A stretch of 20,398 bases of DNA from an uncultured Clostridia bacterium (GCA_946410005.1 CAMJYS010000003.1:1-20398), one strand, 5' to 3'. Shown: positions 1 through 9,684, numbered from the stretch's first letter. Notes: generated from the letters alone by a model not told the origin. Made by a program: numbers and translations.

Positions 1-45
1 CCACCGAGATCTACACTCTTTCCCTACACGACGCTCTTCCGATCT
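1..45. other. Illumina sequencing adapter (not genomic)
   Basis: These 45 bases read as the 3' 45 bases of the 58-base TruSeq universal (P5) adapter, ending in the diagnostic GCTCTTCCGATCT at 33-45. The valS reading frame is clean from base 46 onward and has no natural continuation into this stretch. It is residual library adapter at a contig end and should be trimmed. Confidence 0.98.
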
Positions 46-855
46 TCCCATTTCCATATCGACATAATCGTCTGCTATAACTAAAACTTCACGATTAATA
101 ATCGGTACGATTACTTTTTTGCCAATAAAATTTTTATATCTATCGTCGTTTGGATTTACTGCAACAGCTGTATCTCCGAATAGTGTTTCGGGACGAGTTG
201 TGGCTACTGTAATAAATTTATCTTTTTCGTTAGCAACTTGATATTTTAAGTGATAAAAATTTCCGTCTTTTTCCTCGAAAGTTACTTCCGAGTCAGAAAT
301 CGAAGTCTTACATTTCGTACACCAGTTTATCATTCGTTCGCCTTTATAAATAAGACCTTCTTCGTAAAGTTTGACGAAAAATTTTCTTACAGCTTTGGTG
401 CAACCTTCGTCCATTGTAAATCTTTCTCTCGACCAATCACAAGACGCGCCAAGCTTTTTTATTTGATTTACTATATTTCTGCCATATTCTTTTTTCCACT
501 GCCACGCACGTTTTAAAAATTCTTCTCTGCCGATTTCTTCCTTAGAAATTCCTTCTTCGCGCATTTTTTGAACAATTTTAGCTTCGGTAGCAATAGATGC
601 ATGGTCTGTTCCCGGAATCCATAAAGCCGAAAAACCTTGCATTCTCTTAAAACGAATAATTGTATCTTGCAAAGTTTCATCAAGGGCATGTCCCATGTGA
701 AGTTTACCTGTGATATTCGGAGGTGGCATAACTATTGTAAATGGTTTTTTACTCTTATCAATTTTAGCTTTAAAAAAATCATTTTCAAGCCAAAATTCAT
801 ACAGTTCATCTTCTACTTCGCTTGGATTATACGTTTTATTTAGTTCATTTTCCAT
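46..855 (-). CDS. valS: Valyl-tRNA synthetase, N-terminal part (truncated by contig edge)
   Basis: Class I aminoacyl-tRNA synthetase that charges tRNA-Val with valine in the cytoplasm. I translated 270 codons from the ATG at 855-853; the frame is open to base 46, where adapter begins. Visible are the HIGH motif as HMGH (residues 53-56, after PPPNITGKL), the ValRS-type [10 protein letters not shown] (about 81-90), a WC..C zinc-like segment near 180, and the start of the editing domain ([17 protein letters not shown]). The last genomic residues, YVDMEMG, correspond to the conserved YVDMEFGTGAVK region of the family. About two thirds of the usual roughly 880 residues, including the KMSKS loop, are missing. 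It starts 15 bases after the engB stop with a GGAAGG ribosome site, so it is probably co-transcribed. No T-box leader fits in that gap. Confidence 0.95.
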
Positions 856-870
856 ATACTTTTTCCTTCC

Positions 871-1458
871 TTAATTTTCACAAGATTTAGAAATCAGCGC
901 TTTAAGTTCGTCTAAACCATTACCGTTAACCGATGAAAAAAATATCTTTTTTACGGAATTATACTTAGCAAATTCAACTTCAATTTGCTCTTTTCTTTGC
1001 TCTAATTTGGTTTTTCCTAATTTATCCACTTTCGAAAAAACTATAACAAATGGTAAGTTTTTATATTGTAAAAAGTCTAGCATTTGTTCATCTAAAGGAG
1101 AAATCGAATGTCTTACATCCACAATTTGAACCACCAAATTAATACTTCTCTCTAAGTTAAAATAACCTTCAACAAGTTTCGACCATCTATTTTTTTCGGA
1201 TTGTGAAACTTTTGCGTAACCGTATCCCGGAAGATCTATAAATCTTAAAGTTTTCAAATTATATAAATTAATATTTATCGTTTTACCCGGTTTTGAACTT
1301 ACTCTCGCCAAAGACTTTCTGTTTAAAATCTTGTTTATAAGAGATGATTTACCTACATTGGATTTTCCTGAAAAAACCACTTCAGGTACATTGGATTTAG
1401 GAAATCCAAGCAAATTACCCACCGACATTTCAAATTCTGCATTACTAAAGTTTACCAT
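871..1458 (-). CDS. engB: Ribosome biogenesis GTPase EngB/YsxC (YihA family)
   Basis: TrmE-Era-EngA-EngB-Septin-type GTPase required in many bacteria for assembly of the large ribosomal subunit. The 195 residues match the family's length. The P-loop GKSNVGKSS is at 31-39, the switch-I threonine lies in the KPGKT region near 60, G3 DLPGYG is at 75-80, the G4 specificity motif is FSKVDK near 140, and a G5 SSVNG segment follows near the C terminus. The gene begins two bases after the lon stop and ends 15 bases before valS. The order lon-engB is typical of Firmicutes (lonA-ysxC in Bacillus). All nucleotide-binding motifs are intact. Confidence 0.96.
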   Translation of the reverse strand: MVNFSNAEFEMSVGNLLGFPKSNVPEVVFSGKSNVGKSSLINKILNRKSLARVSSKPGKTININLYNLKTLRFIDLPGYGYAKVSQSEKNRWSKLVEGYFNLERSINLVVQIVDVRHSISPLDEQMLDFLQYKNLPFVIVFSKVDKLGKTKLEQRKEQIEVEFAKYNSVKKIFFSSVNGNGLDELKALISKSCEN

Positions 1459-1460
1459 AA

Positions 1461-3773
1461 TTAATCTGTTTTCCTTTTTTCTTTCGAAATCAAAGCGTTT
1501 TTAAAAACATCTTTTAAATTTTTAACAGTAATAAAATTCACCGAATCTCTGACAATTTTGTCAACCTTTTCTATATCACTTTTATTTCCGTAAGGAACAA
1601 GAATACTTTTTATTCCGGAAATATAAGCAGCCATAGTCTTTTCTTTTAGTCCGCCAATAGGAAGAACATCGCCTTTGAGCGTTATCTCACCGGTCATAGC
1701 TAAATTTTGGTCAACCGGCGTTTTACTAAGTGCCGAAACCAAAGCTGTAGCCATAGTAACTCCTGCAGAAGGTCCATCTTTAGGAACGGCTCCTTCAGGA
1801 GCATGAATATGTATATCTAAATTTTTATAAAAATCACTTTTGACACCCAATTTAATTGCATTTGACCGTATATAGCTTATTGCCAACTGTGCAGATTCTT
1901 TCATAACATCTCCGAGTGAACCGGTTATTTGAATATCCCCTTTTCCCTTCATCGTCAAAACTTCTATTGGTAATGATTCCCCACCCAATGAAGTCCACGC
2001 CATTCCTCTTGCGACACCTATTGTTTCTTTGCTGTCTATCTTTTCATTTTTATATTTTTTGGGTCCTAAAAATTCCTCCAACTTTTTGTCGTTAATCTTT
2101 AAAGATTTTTTGTTATTTTCTATCAAAAACTTAGCTGTTTTACGCATCAAAGAAGCGATAGTTCTTTCTAAATTTCTCACTCCGGCTTCTTTTGTGTAAA
2201 ATTTTATAAGTTTTTCCAAAGTTGTATCATTTATAGAAAACATTTTCTCTGTAAGACCATTTTGCGATAGTTGTTTCGGAATAATATGATTTTTTGCTAT
2301 ATAAAACTTTTCCTCATTTGTATAACTTGTTAAATTTATTACTTCCATACGATCATAAAGCGGTTCAGGAATATCATCTTCGTTATTTGCGGTAGCAATG
2401 AAAATAGCTTTACTTAAATCAAAAGGAACTTCCAAATATCTATCATAAAATTCACGATTTTGCTCCGGGTCTAACGCTTCTAAAAGTGCAGAAGAAGGGT
2501 CACCATGATAATTTTGAGTTAATTTATCTATTTCATCAAGCAAAATGACAGGGTTTTTCACTTTAACTTGCTTTATAGCATTAATTATTCTTCCAGGCAT
2601 AGCACCCAGATACGTTTTTCGATGACCTCTTATTTCTGACTCATCGCTAACTCCACCTAAAGATATTCTTACATATTTTCTTCCCATAGATTTTGCAAGT
2701 GATTTGGCTATTGATGTTTTTCCTACTCCCGGAGGACCAACCAAACATATAATCTGACCTTTTACATCGGAACTGAGCTTTCTGACAGCTAAAAATTCCA
2801 GTATTCTATCTTTTACTTTTTTTAATCCATAATGTTCTCGATTTAAAATTTCTTTAGCTTTTTCTAAATCCAATATATCCTTCGAGATTTTATTCCACGG
2901 CAGAGAAAAAAATGTATCAAGATAAGTTCTAACTACATTTGCCTCGCTGGAACTTGCATGTATTTTAGAGAAATTTTTGCATTCCTTATAAATTTTCTCA
3001 AATGTATCTTTTGGCAACTTTAGCTGTTTTAATTTTTTTATATATTCTTCAGACTCTGTTAAAGGGTCATTTTCTTCGCCTAATTCCTTAGCAATTACTC
3101 TCATTTGTTCTCTTAAAAAGTAGTCTTTTTGAGAATCGTCAATCGCTTGTTTTAATTTTAGTCCGATAATATTTTCACATTTTAAAATTTCTAATTCTTG
3201 CGAAAGAAAAAGCGAAAGTTTTTCCATTCTTTTTAAAGTGTCAAGTTCTTCCAGTAAACATTGCTTTTTCTCAAAATCAAGCACTATATTCGATGATATA
3301 TAATCAGAAATTTTCCCCATTTCAGAAAATTTGTCCATATTTAATATTACATCTTCCGGAACCTTTGACATCAGACTTAAATATTCAGCAAAAAGTTCTT
3401 GTGTTTTTCTTATAAATGCTTTTATAAAAATATGATTTTCTCTCTTATTTTCAAATTCTTCCAATTCAAAAATATCAGCGCTAATAAAGCCTTTATCTTC
3501 AAAAAATTCTTTAACTTCTGCACGACAAATACAATCAACAAGTATTCTTATACAACTATCTTCTTGCTTTAATACATGCTTTATTTTAGCCAAAATTCCT
3601 ATTTTATAAATTTGATTTTTTTCAACAATATTACTTTTTATATCTTTTTGAGTAGCTAAAAATATTAGCTGATTAGAATTCATAGCTTCTTCAACAGCTA
3701 ATATTGATTTTTTTCTACCTATATCAAAATTTACCATCATGCCCGGAAATGCCACAAACCCACGAAGTGGCAA
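1461..3773 (-). CDS. lon: ATP-dependent protease Lon (start codon unresolved)
   Basis: Cytoplasmic AAA+ serine protease that degrades misfolded and regulatory proteins. Domains in order are the N-terminal substrate-binding LAN domain, a helical linker, the AAA+ module with Walker A GPPGVGKT and Walker B region LLDEIDK, and the C-terminal protease domain. The catalytic serine is in PKDGPSAG (S669 counted from the TTG at 3773) and the lysine is the second K of GGLKEK (K712). The TTG at 3773 gives 770 residues but starts inside the conserved first strand. The same frame stays open upstream to 3824 and reads KIEDISISNSYEKIPV before LPLRGF, which is what Lon proteins normally carry. No ATG, GTG or TTG occurs in that extension. 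A ribosome site (AAGGA, 3838-3834) points to a TTG at 3828-3826 that is out of frame. See findings. Confidence 0.93.
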   Translation of the reverse strand: MPLRGFVAFPGMMVNFDIGRKKSILAVEEAMNSNQLIFLATQKDIKSNIVEKNQIYKIGILAKIKHVLKQEDSCIRILVDCICRAEVKEFFEDKGFISADIFELEEFENKRENHIFIKAFIRKTQELFAEYLSLMSKVPEDVILNMDKFSEMGKISDYISSNIVLDFEKKQCLLEELDTLKRMEKLSLFLSQELEILKCENIIGLKLKQAIDDSQKDYFLREQMRVIAKELGEENDPLTESEEYIKKLKQLKLPKDTFEKIYKECKNFSKIHASSSEANVVRTYLDTFFSLPWNKISKDILDLEKAKEILNREHYGLKKVKDRILEFLAVRKLSSDVKGQIICLVGPPGVGKTSIAKSLAKSMGRKYVRISLGGVSDESEIRGHRKTYLGAMPGRIINAIKQVKVKNPVILLDEIDKLTQNYHGDPSSALLEALDPEQNREFYDRYLEVPFDLSKAIFIATANNEDDIPEPLYDRMEVINLTSYTNEEKFYIAKNHIIPKQLSQNGLTEKMFSINDTTLEKLIKFYTKEAGVRNLERTIASLMRKTAKFLIENNKKSLKINDKKLEEFLGPKKYKNEKIDSKETIGVARGMAWTSLGGESLPIEVLTMKGKGDIQITGSLGDVMKESAQLAISYIRSNAIKLGVKSDFYKNLDIHIHAPEGAVPKDGPSAGVTMATALVSALSKTPVDQNLAMTGEITLKGDVLPIGGLKEKTMAAYISGIKSILVPYGNKSDIEKVDKIVRDSVNFITVKNLKDVFKNALISKEKRKTD

Positions 3774-3836
3774 AACCGGGATTTTCTCATAACTGTTGGA
3801 TATTGATATATCTTCTATTTTTAATCAACTCCGTCC

Positions 3837-5204
3837 TTACGATACCGCATTTTTATATGTTTTCGTATTATTTTCGAGCACCTTTTCGGGTTCATTAATA
3901 GTTATAACAACCGGCTCTCGATCTTCATTATAAATGAATTCCGGAGATTCATTTGCATCTATAACTTTATCACTAATTATAACCTTTGATATTTTATGAT
4001 TTGAAGGAATATCGAACATAACTTCCTGAAGTGTTTCTTCAATTATGGAACGCAACCCTCTCGCACCGATATGTCTTTCAATAGCTTTTTTTGCTATTGA
4101 TTTTAACGCTTCATCCGTAAACTCAAGCTCAACTTTATCTAGCTCGAATAATTTTTTATATTGTTTAATAAGCGAATTTTTCGGTTCGACTAAAATTTTA
4201 ACTAAAGCCTTTTCATCTAATCCGCTTAAAGATGCAATAATCGGAAGTCGTCCGACAAGTTCTGGAATAAGTCCGAATTTCACAAAATCTTGAGGTATCA
4301 CTTGACCCATCCAATTTGTTGAATCTATTTCTTTTCTTGTTAATACTTTTGCTCCAAAACCCATAGAAGATGTACTTACACGCTTTTCAATTATTTTTTC
4401 GATTCCCTCAAATGCTCCGCCACAAATAAATAAAATATTAGAAGTATCTATTTGTATAAATTCTTGTTGCGGATGTTTTCTTCCGCCTTTTGGAGGAACA
4501 TTAGAAACTGTACCTTCTATTATTTTAAGCAAAGCCTGTTGTACACCCTCGCCGCTTACATCACGTGTAATTGAGGCGTTTTCTGACTTTCTTGATATTT
4601 TATCAATTTCATCAACATAAATAATTCCATGCTGAGCTCTTTCAACATCGAAATCAGCTGCCTGTATCAATCTCAAAAGAATATTTTCAACATCTTCTCC
4701 GACATACCCTGCTTCCGTCAACGTTGTAGCATCGGCAATAGCAAATGGTACATCTATCATTTTAGCCAGCGTCTGTGCCAAGAGTGTTTTTCCCACACCG
4801 GTGGGGCCGAGCAAAAGTATATTACTCTTTTTGAGTTCGACATCATTTTCGGAATTGCCGAAAAATATCCTTTTGTAATGATTGTAAACTGCAACAGACA
4901 ACGCTTTTTTTGCATCATCCTGACCGATTACATATTCGTCAAGATATTTCTTTATTTCATGAGGTTTTGGCAAAACCTTTGTTTTGCCTTTGCTCCTTTT
5001 TATGTTTTTAGAATCAGACTTTATACTTTTGTACCCACTGCCTGAATCTTCACTTTCCTCGTTAAGAATACCTACGCATAAATCTATACATTCATCGCAA
5101 ATGCATACACCCGGTCCGGCAATCAGCCTTTGGGCTTCATCCTGCGGCTTTCCGCAAAACGAACAACAAAGTTCTTTATCTCTACTTCCTTTATTCAAAC
5201 TCAT
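3837..5204 (-). CDS. clpX: ATP-dependent Clp protease unfoldase subunit ClpX
   Basis: AAA+ unfoldase that feeds tagged or misfolded substrates into the ClpP chamber. The N-terminal zinc-binding domain has its four cysteines (C14, C17, C36, C39, ending CDECIDLC). Walker A GPTGVGKT is at 133-140, the pore-1 loop GYVG near 166-169, Walker B VDEID at 197-201, the RKH-type loop GGRKHP follows, and the sensor-2 segment GARGLR is near the C terminus. The ClpP-docking IGF loop reads MGF (SSMGFGAK), a conservative change. At 455 residues it is a little longer than usual (about 410-430); the extra length is a Ser/Lys-rich linker at about 50-80 and a longer C-terminal tail. It lies directly downstream of clpP, and lon follows immediately. 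Confidence 0.97.
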   Translation of the reverse strand: MSLNKGSRDKELCCSFCGKPQDEAQRLIAGPGVCICDECIDLCVGILNEESEDSGSGYKSIKSDSKNIKRSKGKTKVLPKPHEIKKYLDEYVIGQDDAKKALSVAVYNHYKRIFFGNSENDVELKKSNILLLGPTGVGKTLLAQTLAKMIDVPFAIADATTLTEAGYVGEDVENILLRLIQAADFDVERAQHGIIYVDEIDKISRKSENASITRDVSGEGVQQALLKIIEGTVSNVPPKGGRKHPQQEFIQIDTSNILFICGGAFEGIEKIIEKRVSTSSMGFGAKVLTRKEIDSTNWMGQVIPQDFVKFGLIPELVGRLPIIASLSGLDEKALVKILVEPKNSLIKQYKKLFELDKVELEFTDEALKSIAKKAIERHIGARGLRSIIEETLQEVMFDIPSNHKISKVIISDKVIDANESPEFIYNEDREPVVITINEPEKVLENNTKTYKNAVS

Positions 5205-5248
5205 ACTTAATCACCGATTCCTAACGTAAAAAATTTTTGTAGTTTCCG

Positions 5249-5830
5249 CTATCTCTTTTCAATAACTTTATCAATCAATCCATATGATTGTGCTTCATCA
5301 GCGCTCATGAAATTATCACGCTCGGTATCTTTTGCAATTGTTTCAAAAGATTGGCCTGTTTTTTCTGACAAAATTTTATTTAATTTTTCTTTTGTTTTTA
5401 AAATGTGATTTGCGTGAATACTTATATCTGTTGCTTGGCCTTTTGCGCCACCACTCGGTTGATGAATCATTATCTCAGCATTAGGCAAAGCATATCTTTT
5501 TCCTTTTGTGCCGGCTGCAAGTAAAAATGCGCCCATACTTGCTGCCATTCCCAAACAAATTGTAGATACATCGCATTTGATATATTGCATTGTATCATAT
5601 ATAGCCAATCCATCTGTTACAGATCCTCCGGGACTGTTTATATAAAGGCTTATGTCTTTTGAAGCGTCTTGACCTTCAAGGTAAAGTAATTGCGCCACAA
5701 TTACTCCTGCACTTGCAGAATTAACCTCTTCATTTAATAATATAATTCTGTCATTCAAAAGTCTTGAAAAAATATCATAAGACCTCTCGCCACGACCTGT
5801 TTGCTCCACTACATAAGGTACTAAGCTCAT
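5249..5830 (-). CDS. clpP: ATP-dependent Clp protease proteolytic subunit ClpP
   Basis: Serine peptidase that forms the tetradecameric degradation chamber used by ClpX. The 193 residues are the standard length. The catalytic triad is complete: S98 in GMAASMGA, H123 in MIHQPSGG and D172 in ERDNFM. The start is an ATG preceded by a strong AAAGGGAG ribosome site. It lies between tig and clpX, the classic arrangement. A hairpin sits in the 95-base gap to tig, so clpP expression may be partly uncoupled from tig. No CtsR operator repeat was recognised upstream. Confidence 0.98.
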   Translation of the reverse strand: MSLVPYVVEQTGRGERSYDIFSRLLNDRIILLNEEVNSASAGVIVAQLLYLEGQDASKDISLYINSPGGSVTDGLAIYDTMQYIKCDVSTICLGMAASMGAFLLAAGTKGKRYALPNAEIMIHQPSGGAKGQATDISIHANHILKTKEKLNKILSEKTGQSFETIAKDTERDNFMSADEAQSYGLIDKVIEKR

Positions 5831-5867
5831 GAAATAACTCCCTTTCGCTAAATAACATAATAAAATA

Positions 5868-5912
5868 GTGCAAACAATTCTGAAATATTATTTTATAAAA
5901 TTTTGCTTGCAC
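5868..5912 (-). terminator. Hairpin between tig and clpP (terminator or attenuator)
   Basis: On the minus strand GTGCAAGCAA (5912-5903) can pair with TTGTTTGCAC (5877-5868), giving ten pairs including one G-U, around an AT-rich 25-base loop. It is followed by the U-rich stretch TATTTTATTATG. The position after the tig stop fits a leaky terminator or an RNA-processing site that changes the ratio of tig to clpP. The long loop and interrupted U-run make it weaker than a textbook terminator. Confidence 0.45.
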
Positions 5913-5925
5913 CATGTATCAAAAT

Positions 5926-7212
5926 TTATTTTTCGATTCTGTTAGCTCTTAAAATATCCAAAGCTTTAAATCTTGAAATATCTTTCTTTATGTCGTTTTC
6001 AGGAACGAATTTCTTGATTTGTTCGACTTTCATTTTATATTGTTCAGCAACTTTTTCGTATTCTTTTTCAACGTCTTCTGCTGTAACTTCAATATTTTCA
6101 AGTTCTGCAACTTTTTTAATTCCCAAGTCGAATTTAACTTGTGCTTCGGCTTGTGGTCTGAACATCGCATCGAGTGAATTTTCATCAGCTTTTGTAAACT
6201 TCATATAATCTTTCGGATTAATTCCCTGTGATTGAAGTCTATATTCAAAATCTCTGATAAGTTCTTTTATTTTAGATTTTATCAATGCATCAGGAATATC
6301 ACCTTTTACAAGCCCCACAAATTTATCTACCATTTCGTTTTCGATTTTATTTTTTGCATTATTTTGTTTTGCTTCCAAGATTTTTTTCTCTAAATCCACT
6401 TTATACTCATCAAGTGTATCAAATTCACTAATGTCTCTTATGAATTCGTCATCGATTTGCGGAAGTTCTTTCTTTTGGATTTTATTCAACTTTGTTTTAA
6501 AAATTGCTTCTTTTCCCGCAAGATCTACTACATGATAATTTTTCGGGAATGTGGCTTTAATTTCAAATTCGTCTCCGATTTCATGCCCAACCACTTGTTC
6601 CTCAAATCCTTCTATAAATTGTTTTGAGCCAAGCGTTAAGGAAATACCTTCGGCAGAACCGCCTTCAAACTTTGTACCATCAACAGAACCAATGAAATCG
6701 ATATTTACAACATCGCCCATTTCAGCTTTACCTTCATCAACTGTCACAAGTCTGGCATTCTTATCCTGAATTTTTTTCAATTCATTTAAAATATCTTCTT
6801 CCGTAACCTTAACACTTTCTGCTTTTTTTACTTCTATCCCTTTGTAATTTTCAACGGAAATTTCCGGCATTACGGTAACCTTGACTTTAAAAATAAGACC
6901 GTCTTCCTTGCTCATCTTTACAATATCAAAATCAATGTGGTCATCAACTAGCTCAATTTTAGCTTCTTTTGCAGCTTCATCAATTGCATAAGGATAAATG
7001 GCATTCAAAGCATCTTGATAAAACACTCCGCTTCCGTAATATTTTTCTATAAACGCTCTCGGAGCTTTACCTTTTCTAAATCCAGGAACAGAAATTTTCC
7101 CTTTTTGTTTGTTATAAACTTTTTCTACCTCTTTTTCAAATTGCTCGGGAGAAATTGCTATTTCTAATTCCCAACGATTTACATCCACTTTGTTAGACGA
7201 CTTAAGTTCCAT
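5926..7212 (-). CDS. tig: Trigger factor (ribosome-associated chaperone/prolyl isomerase)
   Basis: Chaperone that binds the ribosomal tunnel exit and folds nascent chains. I place the start at the ATG 7212-7210 (MELKSSNKVDVNRWELEI), giving 428 residues, the normal family length. The frame is open to a TTG at 7278, but that codon has no ribosome site, whereas GAAAGGATGAG precedes the ATG at 7212. Visible are the ribosome-binding signature GFRKGKAPRAFIE, a central FKBP-type isomerase domain (GDVVNIDFIGSVDG ... FEGGSAEG ... FIEGFEEQVVGHEIGD) and a helical C-terminal chaperone domain rich in Lys and Glu. It is the first gene of the tig-clpP-clpX-lon block and follows the phosphoesterase gene. Confidence 0.95.
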   Translation of the reverse strand: MELKSSNKVDVNRWELEIAISPEQFEKEVEKVYNKQKGKISVPGFRKGKAPRAFIEKYYGSGVFYQDALNAIYPYAIDEAAKEAKIELVDDHIDFDIVKMSKEDGLIFKVKVTVMPEISVENYKGIEVKKAESVKVTEEDILNELKKIQDKNARLVTVDEGKAEMGDVVNIDFIGSVDGTKFEGGSAEGISLTLGSKQFIEGFEEQVVGHEIGDEFEIKATFPKNYHVVDLAGKEAIFKTKLNKIQKKELPQIDDEFIRDISEFDTLDEYKVDLEKKILEAKQNNAKNKIENEMVDKFVGLVKGDIPDALIKSKIKELIRDFEYRLQSQGINPKDYMKFTKADENSLDAMFRPQAEAQVKFDLGIKKVAELENIEVTAEDVEKEYEKVAEQYKMKVEQIKKFVPENDIKKDISRFKALDILRANRIEK

Positions 7213-7284
7213 TAAAAAACTCATCCTTTCAAAATTTAAATTCTCAAGTTTGTGAAAATTAATTTCTATTACCGACAAAAATTT

Positions 7285-7977
7285 CTATGACACCAAAATC
7301 GGCGTGAAATTTATGTAATCACACGAAATAAGCTTAAAATCTATTCCATAGTGTAAGCCCTCTACTACAAATTTTCTAGAGCCATAACCATGAATATGTC
7401 CATAATAACACTTTTTTATATTTCTTTCAATCAAAATCCGCATAATTTCTTCAGAATATTGATTTCCGTAAAGAGGAGGATAATGTAAAAAAACAATCGG
7501 AGTGATATCAGTCTTGCTAGCTGCGTCGTCAAGAGACATTTTTAATCTTCCCACTTCCCTCGCAAGTATCTTTTCATCCTTTTCTTCTTGCGGATTATAC
7601 ATCCAACCTCTTGCGCCGCAAATACTTTTCCCTTCGATTATATACGAAGAATTAAACATGACCGAAATACTGTTAAAACAATTTTCTTCTAAAAATCTAC
7701 ATACTGCGGTTTTTGTTGTCCACCAATAATCGTGATTTCCTCTAAAAATAATTTTTTTACCGGGAAGTTCGTGTATAAATTTAAAATCCTCTTTTGCTTC
7801 GGATATTTTTTTAGCCCAAGAAATATCTCCCGCTATAATTACAGTATCGTCATCTTTTATATTTTTAAACCAATTTTCTTTAATTCGGTCTACATAATTT
7901 TCCCATCCGGGAAAAACTACCATTGTTTTATCGCAATTCAGTGAAAGATGCAAATCTGATATAGCAAATATCGACAT
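7285..7977 (-). CDS. Metallophosphoesterase (COG1768-like phosphohydrolase)
   Basis: Calcineurin-like metallophosphoesterase of 230 residues. The dimetal-site motifs are all present in order: ISDLHLS at the N terminus, GDISWAK, GNHDYWW, the single His of FLHYPPLYG, and GHIHGYG near the C terminus. The W-rich GDISW and NHDYWW variants resemble the small family of predicted phosphohydrolases often found near tig in clostridia. The substrate is unknown. A strong GGAGG ribosome site precedes the ATG. It is on the same strand as tig with about 70 bases between them. Confidence 0.85.
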   Translation of the reverse strand: MSIFAISDLHLSLNCDKTMVVFPGWENYVDRIKENWFKNIKDDDTVIIAGDISWAKKISEAKEDFKFIHELPGKKIIFRGNHDYWWTTKTAVCRFLEENCFNSISVMFNSSYIIEGKSICGARGWMYNPQEEKDEKILAREVGRLKMSLDDAASKTDITPIVFLHYPPLYGNQYSEEIMRILIERNIKKCYYGHIHGYGSRKFVVEGLHYGIDFKLISCDYINFTPILVS

Positions 7978-8014
7978 TTATTACCTCCTATCTACTAACC
8001 AAAAATAATTCGCA

Positions 8015-8362
8015 TTACTCAATGGGCTCTAAGTAATTTACTTTTTTGTTATTTTTCTTTGCGTACTCAATTTCCGATTTAGTACTTTCGCCTATGTATC
8101 CGTTAACATTTATGACAAAAATTTCGTCCGCCATATCAATTTTTCTTTTATGAATATCTCCAAGCATTTCTTTGGTTTCTTTTAAGGTTTTTTCGTCCAT
8201 ATTATTCCATATTTCAGACTCATCAGCACTTATGAATACTCCTATTGAAAGAACAATGTTTCCTTTTAGAGATAATTTACTCTGAACTTTTAAAAATTCA
8301 TCCTTAAACTTAGCCGACCCACACAAAGTTATTACTTTATATTTCCCAACCATAAAATTCAT
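8015..8362 (-). CDS. Small nucleoside 2-deoxyribosyltransferase-like protein
   Basis: I place the start at the ATG 8362-8360 (MNFMVGKYKVITLCGS, about 115 residues), because AAGGCAGGA lies just upstream and this avoids overlap with the dipeptidase gene; the frame is open to 8428. The fold pattern is a short Rossmann-like domain: a beta strand ending in CGSAKF, then HKRKIDMADEIFVINVNGYIGESTKSEIEYAKKNNKKV. A Gly-Ser near the N terminus and a late EST..EI.YA..N.K segment are features of the nucleoside 2-deoxyribosyltransferase/DUF4406-type superfamily, which acts on nucleotides or their glycosidic bond. Catalysis is not proven by the sequence. It follows the dipeptidase gene by about 14 bases. 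Confidence 0.6.
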   Translation of the reverse strand: MNFMVGKYKVITLCGSAKFKDEFLKVQSKLSLKGNIVLSIGVFISADESEIWNNMDEKTLKETKEMLGDIHKRKIDMADEIFVINVNGYIGESTKSEIEYAKKNNKKVNYLEPIE

Positions 8363-8375
8363 TTCCTGCCTTAAT

Positions 8376-9314
8376 TTAAAAATATTTAGTGGCGAAATTG
8401 TAAGCGTTATTGAAAAAAATATCATCAACGAGATTTTCGCTTAACCTTTTCGATAAAAAATACTCGTATAAATTTTCAACACACCCTATTCCGTTTAAAC
8501 AATCCGGAACCTCTGCTCCGTCAAAATCGCTGCCGATTGAAATTATTTTTTCTCCGCCAAGTTCCAAAAAACGGTAAACGTGTTTTAAAATATCGTCGAA
8601 ATCAACTTCGCTACATTCATCACTCAAAAACTCTTTACAAAATGTAATTCCGACTAATCCTCCACGAACCGCTATTTCTTTAAATTGTTCATCCGTCAAA
8701 TTTCTTTTGTTGTTACAAATTTTTTTGGAATTTGAATGAGTAGCAATAAATGGTTTTTTTGAATAATCGCATACATCATAAAAAAGTTTCTCACTTGCGT
8801 GCGACACATCTACTATTATACTAGATTCTTCAAGCATTTGTATAGCTTTTACTCCAAAACCGGTAAGGCCGGTGGCATCTTCAACCAAAATACCGTCACC
8901 GATTTCGCATTTACCGTTCCAAGTAAGCGTTAATATTTTAACTCCTGCGTCTTTCAAAACTTTTATTCTTTCGAGTTTAGAATTTAAAACCGCTCCGCCT
9001 TCAACAGTTAAAATTATACCGCTATTTTTGCACTTGTTATTTTTAAAATTTTCTAAATCTTTTGAATTTTTGCAAACATCAAAAAGGTCGCAATAAAGAA
9101 GCTCTTGTTCTTTTAATTTTCTAACAGCTTTATCAAAAAATATTTCTGCATTCATATTTCTAACGCTATCCGGAATCCAAATAGCAAAACACGATAAATA
9201 TTTTTCAATTTTTTCTGCACTTTTCAAATTTACATGCAAATCATTTTTATAAATTTCTTTATTTTCAAACGTCATGCGATACAATGTGTCACAATGAAGG
9301 TCAAAAAATCTCAC
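8376..9314 (-). CDS. Membrane dipeptidase-type (family M19) peptidase
   Basis: Zinc dipeptidase of the renal dipeptidase family, about 312 residues. The start is best placed at the GTG 9314-9312, which follows GGAGG by seven bases and gives MRFFDLHCDTL; the frame is open ten codons further up with no ribosome site. Metal-binding positions are present: His and Asp of DLHCD (H7, D9), Glu of EGG (E105), His of SHAS (H172), His of ATHSN near 193 and Asp of GSDFDG. There is no signal peptide or membrane segment, so it is probably cytoplasmic. The family cleaves dipeptides, including D-amino-acid ones, so roles in peptide salvage or wall turnover are possible. It overlaps the end of yraN by 14 bases, indicating translational coupling. 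Confidence 0.85.
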   Translation of the reverse strand: MRFFDLHCDTLYRMTFENKEIYKNDLHVNLKSAEKIEKYLSCFAIWIPDSVRNMNAEIFFDKAVRKLKEQELLYCDLFDVCKNSKDLENFKNNKCKNSGIILTVEGGAVLNSKLERIKVLKDAGVKILTLTWNGKCEIGDGILVEDATGLTGFGVKAIQMLEESSIIVDVSHASEKLFYDVCDYSKKPFIATHSNSKKICNNKRNLTDEQFKEIAVRGGLVGITFCKEFLSDECSEVDFDDILKHVYRFLELGGEKIISIGSDFDGAEVPDCLNGIGCVENLYEYFLSKRLSENLVDDIFFNNAYNFATKYF

Positions 9315-9684
9315 TATATTCCTCCAAATCAAAAGCATTTTCAAAAAAATTTATACTCTTAAATCTATTTTGAAAATCAACTAAAATCTCCGAAACATCA
9401 AACCTCGGTTGCTTATCTGTTTCGTTTTTTAAAATATATTCAAATGCAGTTTTTATTATTTTTTCTCGTTTTTTTCTGTCAACAGATTCTACTCCACGGG
9501 AAATCGATCTACTATTTCTCGTTTTCACTTCTACAAATACAATATATTTTTCGTTTTCCACAATTATATCTATCTCGCCATACCTACTGTGATAATTTTT
9601 TTCGAGGAGAAAATAATTTTTATTAAGGAGATAATTAAGCGTAATCGTTTCGCCGTTTTGACCTATATCTTTACTGTTATTCAT
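9301..9684 (-). CDS. yraN: YraN/UPF0102 family endonuclease-like protein
   Basis: A 127-residue protein of the UPF0102 family with the restriction-endonuclease-like core. NGETITLNYLL leads to LLEKNYHSRYGEIDIIVENEKYIVFVEVKTR, where the Glu/Asp of GEIDII and the E.K of VEVKTR form the nuclease-type signature. The family's role is poorly defined; it has been linked to DNA repair or recombination on the basis of the fold. Its start overlaps the rnhB stop by eight bases, and rnhB-yraN adjacency is very common in bacteria, which supports the call. Confidence 0.9.
   Translation of the reverse strand: MNNSKDIGQNGETITLNYLLNKNYFLLEKNYHSRYGEIDIIVENEKYIVFVEVKTRNSRSISRGVESVDRKKREKIIKTAFEYILKNETDKQPRFDVSEILVDFQNRFKSINFFENAFDLEEYSEIF

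Noticed and set aside
250..843. Plus-strand frames opposite the left contig end
   Set aside because: The minus strand encodes clear valyl-tRNA synthetase across this stretch; the plus frames lack homology-like features.
3786..3828. Thirteen-codon upstream open frame beginning at the TTG next to the ribosome site of lon
   Set aside because: As a regulatory leader peptide it has no support beyond position; a one-base indel or alternative start for lon explains the same signal more simply, so it is only mentioned under the lon finding.
5831..5925. CtsR-type operator upstream of clpP
   Set aside because: No tandem GGTCAAA-type heptads seen; only the hairpin described is visible.
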